A stretch of 6,172 bases of DNA from an uncultured Gammaproteobacteria bacterium (GTDB lineage Bacteria > Pseudomonadota > Gammaproteobacteria > Ga0077536), in the NCBI GenBank assembly GCA_903866355.1, contig CAIPNE010000194.1, positions 1-6,172 on the forward strand, written 5' to 3'. The translations under genes and the position numbers were made by a program. Shown in pieces: positions 1-4,851 of this stretch (the first letter of the stretch is position 1; every line of letters starts with the position of its first letter). The notes below the pieces were generated by a model. It searched no databases and was not told the DNA's origin. It worked only from the letters and a program-made list of their open reading frames with translations.

Positions 1-1202
1 CGATAGCGCAACGGGTCAACGGCATAGCGCAAGCCGAAGAAAACCTCGTTGTAACCTACGGTCTCTGCCGCCGAACCCTGCATTTGCAGCAAGTGACGGT
101 AGCCCGCTTCTGCAGATAAATGACGCGACACCTCATAACGCCACGCACCTTCGGCATACAACTGCTGAACAGCGTCATTGCCTGGCAAACTCTGTTGCAA
201 ACTTTCCTGATATTGATTGCTGAAAGTGAGACCCGCACTGAGTGCGCTCCGGTCGCTCAACGCGTACGCGCCTTTGGCTTGCACTTCGTCGCGAAGTTGG
301 CGTGAACCCTGGCTGGAGGGGCTAAAGGAGCGCGTCCAAGACAACGTGGTGGTGGTCAATTCAAAATCTTTGGCGAGGGCTAAATTCACGAGCGCGCCCC
401 CACCAGTCGCCGTTTGCTGAGTGTTCACCAGGGTGGGTTGGCCGGCGGTGACGGCTGGTTCGAGCGCGAAAAACGTAAAATCTGAGAAGTTCCAGCCGGC
501 GACAAACGTACCCCGAAAGGTGTCTGAGAAGGTTTGAATAACCCCGCCTTGGAGCGCCAGGCTGTCGGTGGAGTCGCCGGTTTCGGGGGTCTCGAAGCGC
601 GATACCTGCGCAGAAGAAAACAACTGGGTTTGGCGTGTCAGAGAATAAGTTAAATCCGGGCCGACAGAGAATTGTCGATAATTGGTGTACTGGCCCTCGC
701 CGCCTCGTTCAAAAGTGACGTCGAGCACCCCGGCGGTAAAACGCAGGCTAGCCTGCTCCGTTGCCTGCCAAGTCCAGGCGGGTGTGACGCTGAGCGAGGT
801 GCGATAAATGTTTTTATTGATGCGCGCCGCCTGCTGCACTTCGGTCGTCAGCGTGGTCGCTCGATCATAAGAAAAATTCAGCGAATAACGACTGGCTTGG
901 GTGTTGCGTAGCCCACCCAGATTCAGAAAAATATCATCGCTATTGAGCTTGCCTGGGCCGGTGTATTGCGCCACTCGCAGGGTTGGCAAGGCGCTCAAAA
1001 CGAGCGTATCAGTGGCAAACTCCACGGGTGCCGAGAGTTCCGAGACGTTGGCAATGCGGGTGACCGGGTTTTTCACTTCGAGTTGTTGGTTATCGTTAAC
1101 TTTGGCATAGCTGTTAAAAGTGGGGGCGAGCGACCACTCCGCCTGGGCCGGGACCCACGCGCTGAGCAGCACTAGCGCGCAAGGCTTGCGAAGAAATTTC
1201 AT
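1..1202 (-). CDS. Outer-membrane beta-barrel protein of an exopolysaccharide locus (3' end cut by window edge)
   Basis: An open frame with no stop runs from an ATG at 1202 to the left edge, giving 400 complete residues; the C-terminus is missing. It begins with a clear Sec signal peptide: K/R-rich start MKFLRKP, hydrophobic core, and a likely cut after AQA at residue 21. The mature part is rich in alternating polar/hydrophobic strands and in aromatic, Thr, Ser and Gln residues, with few long helices, as in outer-membrane beta-barrels (for example SLSVTPAWTW and FSVGPDLTYSL). The start lies 22 nt after the export-protein stop, so the two are probably cotranscribed. The only Shine-Dalgarno-like match (AGG, 1218-1220) is rather distant. 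Inferred role: outer-membrane partner in polysaccharide export, resembling beta-barrels in Wza/EpsL-type or exosortase-linked EPS operons. I cannot assign the exact family. The missing C-terminus should end in an aromatic residue if the barrel call is right. Confidence 0.8.
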   Translation of the reverse strand, partial: MKFLRKPCALVLLSAWVPAQAEWSLAPTFNSYAKVNDNQQLEVKNPVTRIANVSELSAPVEFATDTLVLSALPTLRVAQYTGPGKLNSDDIFLNLGGLRNTQASRYSLNFSYDRATTLTTEVQQAARINKNIYRTSLSVTPAWTWQATEQASLRFTAGVLDVTFERGGEGQYTNYRQFSVGPDLTYSLTRQTQLFSSAQVSRFETPETGDSTDSLALQGGVIQTFSDTFRGTFVAGWNFSDFTFFALEPAVTAGQPTLVNTQQTATGGGALVNLALAKDFELTTTTLSWTRSFSPSSQGSRQLRDEVQAKGAYALSDRSALSAGLTFSNQYQESLQQSLPGNDAVQQLYAEGAWRYEVSRHLSAEAGYRHLLQMQGSAAETVGYNEVFFGLRYAVDPLRY

Positions 1203-1224
1203 GCGGTGTCTGCAATGCCTGCCT

Positions 1225-1797
1225 TCAGGGAACGACGATCACATCGCCGGCTTGCAACACGATATTTTGTTCCAACGCCAGCCCAGCCTCGACGTCGTTG
1301 TAGTTGAAAGGGGTGGCGGTTTGCGTGGCACCTTGCCCGCGCAGGATCAGGATTTTTTTGAGCCGCGCAAACTGCGCTGCCCCACCGGCCAGCGACAAGG
1401 CCTGCATGACGTTAGTGGGGGCCGTCATCACAATAGCGCCGGGCTGATTAACCTTACCCAATACAAAGGCTCGGTTGCCGGCAATTTGCTTTACGACGAC
1501 CGTCACCACGATATCGGGCACAAAGCTCGTGATTTTCGTGACTAACTCGGCCCTGACTTCATCCGGCGAACGACCCTCTGCGGTTATTTCCCCAGCCAAC
1601 GGGAAACTAAATTTCCCGTCGGGTCGCACGAGTATTTCCAAATTCAGATCGGCTTCTTTCCATGCGGCGACCTGCAGCACGTCACCGGGACGAATTTGAT
1701 AGTCAACCGCCGGGCCGTCGGCTGCGGCCGGCAACGTGCAGAATAAAATGGCCAGCAACGCCCACCGGCGTGCTACGAAAGTTGTCTGACAAGGCAT
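1225..1797 (-). CDS. Short polysaccharide export (OPX, Wza-like) periplasmic protein
   Basis: This 190-residue protein of the polysaccharide biosynthesis/export family likely guides the polymer through the periplasm to the outer membrane. A signal peptide covers about residues 1-26 (ARR, then a hydrophobic core, cut near LPAAA). A Poly_export domain follows (about 33-103), opening with the typical YQIRPGDVLQV and containing VRPDGKFSFPLAG. An SLBB domain follows at about 109-153 (VLGKVNQPGA, then ALSLAGG), and the protein ends in GDVIVVP. No good lipobox is visible (the Cys near the core is preceded by Phe), and there is no C-terminal amphipathic helix as in E. coli Wza, which is about twice as long. 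I chose the ATG at 1797 because GGAG sits 9 nt upstream; a longer frame from a TTG at 1818 would add seven residues and overlap that site. It lies between the GDP-mannose enzyme gene and the beta-barrel gene. Confidence 0.92.
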   Translation of the reverse strand: MPCQTTFVARRWALLAILFCTLPAAADGPAVDYQIRPGDVLQVAAWKEADLNLEILVRPDGKFSFPLAGEITAEGRSPDEVRAELVTKITSFVPDIVVTVVVKQIAGNRAFVLGKVNQPGAIVMTAPTNVMQALSLAGGAAQFARLKKILILRGQGATQTATPFNYNDVEAGLALEQNIVLQAGDVIVVP

Positions 1798-1806
1798 TCG
1801 CAAAAG

Positions 1807-1810
1807 CTCC
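1807..1810 (-). promoter_or_regulatory. Ribosome binding site fixing the start of the export-protein gene
   Basis: GGAG on the minus strand, 9 nt before the ATG at 1797. It favours that ATG over the upstream in-frame TTG (1818) and GTG (1812) codons. Confidence 0.6.
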
Positions 1811-1811
1811 A

Positions 1812-1845
1812 CACTCAAAAATATTGCTAATCTAAAATTTGAGTG
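1812..1845. repeat. 8-bp perfect inverted repeat in the leader of the export-protein gene
   Basis: CACTCAAA (1812-1819) and TTTGAGTG (1838-1845) are perfect inverted copies around an 18-nt AT-rich spacer. The repeat lies in the 68-nt gap between the GDP-mannose enzyme stop and the export-protein ATG, and starts one base upstream of the GGAG ribosome site. No U-run follows it in the transcribed direction, so a terminator is unlikely. It could be an operator for a dimeric regulator or an RNA hairpin that affects ribosome access. The role is an inference; an 8-bp match in AT-rich DNA could be chance. Confidence 0.35.
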
Positions 1846-1865
1846 CGGACGCTAAGCCCCGTCAC

Positions 1866-3314
1866 TCAACTACGTTGGTATTTATCCTCGAACCGCACAA
1901 TGTCGTCCTCGCCCAAATACGCGCCTGACTGCACCTCGATAATTTCGAGTGGGATGGCGCCGGGGTTTTCGAGCCGATGTTGAGCCCCAAGGGGGATATA
2001 GGTGCTTTGGTTCTCGCTCAGCAAAAACACCTCATCGCCCCGTGTCACTCGCGCGGTGCCTTTGACGACGATCCAATGTTCGGCGCGGTGGTGGTGCATT
2101 TGCAGCGATAAGGAAGCACCGGGCTTGACCTTGATGCGTTTTACTTGGAAGCGTTCACCGCTATCGACGCCTTCGTAAGTGCCCCACGGCCGATGGACTT
2201 CGCGGTGCACCGCAGGCTCCGGACGACCCGATGCGGTGAGTTGTTCAACGATGGTTTTAATCTCTTGTGCGCGCTCGCGCGGCGCCACCATCACGGCGTC
2301 AGCCGTCTCAACGATGATGAGATTCTCGCAGCCCAGGGTCGCCACCAAGCGACTCTCCGCAAAAATGAGGTTGTTCGAGCATTCCACTGCACACACGTCG
2401 CCACGGACCACGTTGCCAGCGGCGGTTTTCTCCAAAACCTCCCACAAACTCGACCACGAGCCCACATCCGACCAGCCCGCGTCGAGCGAAACCACCGCGG
2501 TGCGCTGGGGTTCATCGCGGACTAGGCGTTCCATCACCGCGTAATCGATGGAGTCGCTAGGGCATTCGGCATAGGCCGCTTTGCTGGGTCTGAAAAATTC
2601 GCCGTCACGGCTGCCGGCCGTGAACGCCCGCTGGCAGGCGACTAAAATATCGGGACGATAACGGCCAACAAGTTCCAGCCAGACGCTGGTTTTAAGTAAG
2701 AAAATGCCCGCGTTCCACCGATAATCACCGCTGGCCAAATATTCTTGGGCGACCGCCAACGCCGGTTTTTCGCGGAACGCCGCAATCTGGTGCACCGGCA
2801 CACCACCCTCGGCCAGTGCGGCACCCAGTTGAATATAGCCGTAGCCGGTTTCGGGGGCGCCGGGCACCACGCCAAACGTGACCACGACACCGGCAGCGGC
2901 GAGTTCGATACCCGCGGCCACTGCGCGCCGAAATGCCACTGGGTCTTGCACCAGATGGTCTGAAGGCATCATCAACAAAAGGGGATCTGCACCGTCGGCG
3001 GCGCACTGCAACGCGGCCGTGGTCAAGGCAGGCGCGGTATTACGGCCGCTCGGTTCCAGCAAAATACTCGCAAAGGGATGCCCGACAACGCGGGCTTGTT
3101 CGCCCACCAAAAAGCGATGATCTTCGTGGCAGACCACCATGGGTCGTTGCAGGCCAACAATGGCCTGCGCGCCCTCCGCCACCCGCTGCAACGTACCCTG
3201 CAACAGGGTAGATCCCGGTACTACGGATAGAAACTGTTTGGGATAATGGCCGCGTGAAAGAGGCCACAGGCGGGTTCCGCCCCCGCCCGCCAGAATTAAT
3301 GGAATGATGTGCAT
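1866..3314 (-). CDS. Bifunctional mannose-1-phosphate guanylyltransferase / mannose-6-phosphate isomerase (type II PMI)
   Basis: A 482-residue cytoplasmic enzyme of the ManC/CpsB/AlgA/XanB family, matching the usual length of about 470-490. The N-terminal nucleotidyltransferase half carries the pyrophosphorylase signature GGGGTRLWPLSRGHYPK (10-26), then EPSGRNTAPA (87-96), PSDH (117-120), ETGYGYI (155-161), FREKP (180-184), NAGIF (201-205), SIDYAVME (255-262) and WSDVGSW (281-287). The C-terminal cupin isomerase half has the metal-site motif QMHHHRAEHW (405-414), LENPG (448-452) and GEDDIVR (468-474). All key motifs are intact, so both activities are expected: fructose-6-P to mannose-6-P, and mannose-1-P plus GTP to GDP-mannose. 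The intervening phosphomannomutase is not in the window. I chose the ATG at 3314, with a weak GAG 10 nt upstream, over a TTG at 3329, because the family starts a few residues before the LAGGGGTR block. It is first in the exopolysaccharide group. Confidence 0.97.
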   Translation of the reverse strand: MHIIPLILAGGGGTRLWPLSRGHYPKQFLSVVPGSTLLQGTLQRVAEGAQAIVGLQRPMVVCHEDHRFLVGEQARVVGHPFASILLEPSGRNTAPALTTAALQCAADGADPLLLMMPSDHLVQDPVAFRRAVAAGIELAAAGVVVTFGVVPGAPETGYGYIQLGAALAEGGVPVHQIAAFREKPALAVAQEYLASGDYRWNAGIFLLKTSVWLELVGRYRPDILVACQRAFTAGSRDGEFFRPSKAAYAECPSDSIDYAVMERLVRDEPQRTAVVSLDAGWSDVGSWSSLWEVLEKTAAGNVVRGDVCAVECSNNLIFAESRLVATLGCENLIIVETADAVMVAPRERAQEIKTIVEQLTASGRPEPAVHREVHRPWGTYEGVDSGERFQVKRIKVKPGASLSLQMHHHRAEHWIVVKGTARVTRGDEVFLLSENQSTYIPLGAQHRLENPGAIPLEIIEVQSGAYLGEDDIVRFEDKYQRS

Positions 3315-3333
3315 GCGTATTGGTCTCAACTGA

Positions 3334-3339
3334 ATTATA
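3334..3339 (-). promoter_or_regulatory. Candidate -10 box (TATAAT) before the GDP-mannose enzyme gene
   Basis: A perfect TATAAT on the minus strand lies about 20 nt before the ATG at 3314, directly downstream of a T-run. Transcription would start near 3327, leaving a leader of only about 13 nt. The hexamer 17 nt upstream (TAACCG) is a poor -35, so if real this promoter may need an activator. A second, weaker pair lies further upstream: TTGTCA at 3467-3472 with CATACC at 3443-3448, spacer 18. Confidence 0.4.
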
Positions 3340-3509
3340 AAAAACCAATGGCCGTGCGGTTATTGTTCGCCTTCGCGCGCCAAGCTCGGTGCTAAGGCCC
3401 GCCGCGTATTCAACCTGCTCATTGGAACCCAACTGTATGACAGGTATGTGAAACACGCTTGTGTTCTGACAATTTTATTTGCGGATTTGGCGGCCCGGCC
3501 AAAACATCC

Positions 3510-3523
3510 GGGGCACTAGCCCC
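3510..3523. repeat. GGGGC-acta-GCCCC hairpin next to CTAGCCC direct repeats
   Basis: A 5-bp all-GC stem with a 4-nt loop. It overlaps a short tandem run in which CTAGCCC occurs twice back to back, followed by TAG (about 3516-3532). There is no U-run after it on either strand, so it is not a standard intrinsic terminator. It may add to 3'-end structure of the upstream operon. Confidence 0.35.
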
Positions 3524-3565
3524 TAGCCCTAGCGTTGCGTGGCCAAGGATTTAGGGCGGCAGAGG

Positions 3566-3601
3566 CCTTGCGCGGGCCCGCCAAGGGCGGACTAGCCCGC
3601 C
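3566..3601. repeat. Cluster of overlapping GC-rich inverted repeats at the end of the three-gene operon
   Basis: Several competing stems overlap here. CCTTG (3566-3570) can pair with CAAGG (3582-3586) around the palindrome GCGGGCCCGC (3572-3581). CCGCC (3578-3582) can pair with GGCGG (3586-3590). That same GGCGG can instead pair with CCGCC (3597-3601), a stem whose loop contains the TAG stop of the upstream gene. A further CAAGG lies at 3544-3548. Such structures can protect a transcript 3' end or stop polymerase, but the missing U-run argues against a simple intrinsic terminator. It could also be one copy of a dispersed REP-like palindrome; a single window cannot show this. Confidence 0.4.
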
Positions 3602-4167
3602 AGGTTCGCCCCGGCCTCGGCATACTTGGCTTGCAGGTATTCACTCAACGAGGCGACGAGGTTCGACGTCGCGACGGTGCCCCCAGTGAGACGCTCGAGC
3701 TGTTCCAGGACCACCCGCGGGTGCTTCGCCGCGAGGTTAACGAGTTCAAGGTCTTCCGGCGCCAAATCGCCCATCGACCCGCTGCTCACACTGTTCAGCA
3801 GATCCAGACACGCCCGCGCGTCCATCCCAAAATCGTTGGACAGCTCCCCAACCAACTGGATCAACAAGCGCCAACGTTGTGCGGGGACCACCACGCCGTC
3901 GAGGACATTGGTCAGGCGGGCCAGACCAATGCGTAAGACATACCGGAATACATTGGACTCGCGTGTCTCTAGGCGCTTGGCGATGGCCTTTAGACGCCCG
4001 AGCTCCGAGAGTTTGATGCGCACGGAAATGCTCCTACGCGCATCGTCCACAATACTTTCTTCAACGTCGCTCTTGGCCCAGAACGCCCGGCCCCGCGGTT
4101 TAAGCGGCCGGCTGCTAGCGACAGATTCTTCGTCTGACGAGACGGCTGGTTGATTGTCCATTTTCAT
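3592..4167 (-). CDS. Probable ribbon-helix-helix DNA-binding protein with a C-terminal helical domain, unnamed
   Basis: A 191-residue cytoplasmic protein with no signal peptide or membrane segment. Residues 1-44 look disordered (rich in Ser, Glu, Pro and charged residues). Residues 45-86 fit a ribbon-helix-helix fold: a short strand (RSISVRIK), a first helix (SELGRLKAIAKRLE), then a turn and a second helix (RESNVFRYVLRIGLARL). Residues about 95-183 are predicted helical and of unknown family. The ATG at 4167 overlaps the TGA of the upstream coiled-coil gene in an ATGA junction, without a clear ribosome site, which suggests translational coupling; a second ATG at 4161 is possible. Known ribbon-helix-helix proteins are usually dimeric repressors or antitoxins. 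No toxin gene is adjacent, so a regulator, perhaps of its own operon, is the better guess. It could also be a structural protein that merely resembles this fold. Confidence 0.75.
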   Translation of the reverse strand: MKMDNQPAVSSDEESVASSRPLKPRGRAFWAKSDVEESIVDDARRSISVRIKLSELGRLKAIAKRLETRESNVFRYVLRIGLARLTNVLDGVVVPAQRWRLLIQLVGELSNDFGMDARACLDLLNSVSSGSMGDLAPEDLELVNLAAKHPRVVLEQLERLTGGTVATSNLVASLSEYLQAKYAEAGANLAG

Positions 4168-4847
4168 GGGTTGCCGGCTGCCGCGCGGTTGGCATCGCGC
4201 AGTTGGTCAGCTAATTTGTTGGCGTATTCTTGGCGCAGGTTCTCAATTTGGACTTGCCGCATACCCGTCAAAGGTTCGCTACGGAACAGTCGTTTGAAGG
4301 TGCCTTCGCTAGCAAATTCCTCGAGCAATGCTTGATTAGCGCGATAAAGCGCCAGATTTTTGCTCTCAGAATCTTTTAATTGCGCGACATTAGTCTCCAG
4401 ATCGGTAGCGACCTGCACGCGGCGTGCTTCGGTTTCCTGCAAGGTGCGCTGGGTTGTGCGTTGCCGAGCAGTCAACTGGGCGAGTTGCTCAGCGCTGTGG
4501 GCCAGACGTTTCTGGCTGATCTCTAGCGCCTTGGCCAAGCCCGCGCCGCTAGTCGTTGCTGCCTCGAGACTCGCTTTCGAGAGTGTCAAGGCAGCCGCTT
4601 GCGCTTTAAAACTCTCGTCGAGTTTGCTCAGTTTCAGTGCTTGCTCCTCGAGCTGCAATTTAACGCTGGCGAGTTCGGTTTCGGCTGCCACTTTTTGGGT
4701 GTTTAAAAGCTTGAGCAAGGATTGTGCTTTGGCGAGCGCGCGCTTTTCGGCCGAGGGTGCCTCCTCAGAAAACCCCGTGACGGGAGCCAGTAAAGCCACC
4801 CAGAAAACCGCCAAGAGCAGGCCAGACAGCACGTGGTGGTTGCGCAT
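4164..4847 (-). CDS. Secreted periplasmic coiled-coil protein downstream of porin, function unknown
   Basis: A protein of 227 residues from the ATG at 4847. Its N-terminus is a signal peptide or membrane anchor (hydrophobic LLLAVFWVALLAPVTG at about residues 10-25, likely cut near GFS/EEA). Residues about 32-176 are almost pure helix, rich in Ala, Leu, Glu, Gln and Lys with heptad-like spacing and no cysteines, as in a long coiled coil. The tail then changes character: a block around FKRLFRSEPLTGMRQVQIEN (184-203) followed by LRQEYANKLADQL has the look of a conserved functional segment. Another ATG at 4865 would add six residues and overlap the porin gene by 14 nt. I prefer 4847 because it lies 4 nt past the porin stop, which allows reinitiation; neither start has a good ribosome site. 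The next gene overlaps it by 4 nt. A periplasmic partner of the porin is the simplest inference. I do not recognise a named family. Confidence 0.8.
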   Translation of the reverse strand: MRNHHVLSGLLLAVFWVALLAPVTGFSEEAPSAEKRALAKAQSLLKLLNTQKVAAETELASVKLQLEEQALKLSKLDESFKAQAAALTLSKASLEAATTSGAGLAKALEISQKRLAHSAEQLAQLTARQRTTQRTLQETEARRVQVATDLETNVAQLKDSESKNLALYRANQALLEEFASEGTFKRLFRSEPLTGMRQVQIENLRQEYANKLADQLRDANRAAAGNP

Positions 4848-4851
4848 GGCG

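Larger units (their letters stand above)
3315..3591. other. Intergenic spacer between the two gene groups
   Basis: This 277-nt stretch carries no convincing gene; the frames crossing it are not typical coding sequence and run into the neighbouring genes out of frame. From right to left it holds GC-rich inverted repeats (3566-3590), a GGGGC/GCCCC hairpin (3510-3523), a TTTGGC/GCCAAA hairpin (3486-3503), an AACAC/GTGTT hairpin (3452-3465), a small CTGT-atg-ACAG dyad near 3433-3443, and the TATAAT box near the enzyme gene. It probably contains the end of one transcription unit and the promoter of the next. No classical terminator with a U-run is visible. Confidence 0.6.

Noticed and set aside
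1120..1545. A 141-codon plus-strand frame opposite the export-protein gene
   Set aside because: It lies antisense to a well-supported gene, with unprotein-like composition; it is a mirror of GC-rich codon use on the other strand.
3040..3456. A 138-codon minus-strand frame starting in the spacer and overlapping the 5' part of the GDP-mannose enzyme gene
   Set aside because: It overlaps a certain gene in another frame, shows no domain or signal peptide, and most of its length is the shifted reading of that gene.
3315..3591. Sigma-54 promoter (TGGC-N8-TTGC type) upstream of the exopolysaccharide genes, considered because some exosortase-linked loci use one
   Set aside because: Reading the minus strand of the spacer and of the 1798-1865 gap gave no TGGC and TTGC pair at the correct spacing.
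3515..3600. Four CTAG tetramers close together, possibly notable because CTAG is rare in many proteobacteria
   Set aside because: CTAG occurs many more times elsewhere in this window, including inside genes, so the tetramer is not rare here.
3592..4167. Toxin-antitoxin reading of the ribbon-helix-helix gene
   Set aside because: The protein is longer than usual antitoxins, and the adjacent genes are a secreted coiled-coil protein and, across a spacer, a metabolic enzyme; no toxin-like partner is present.
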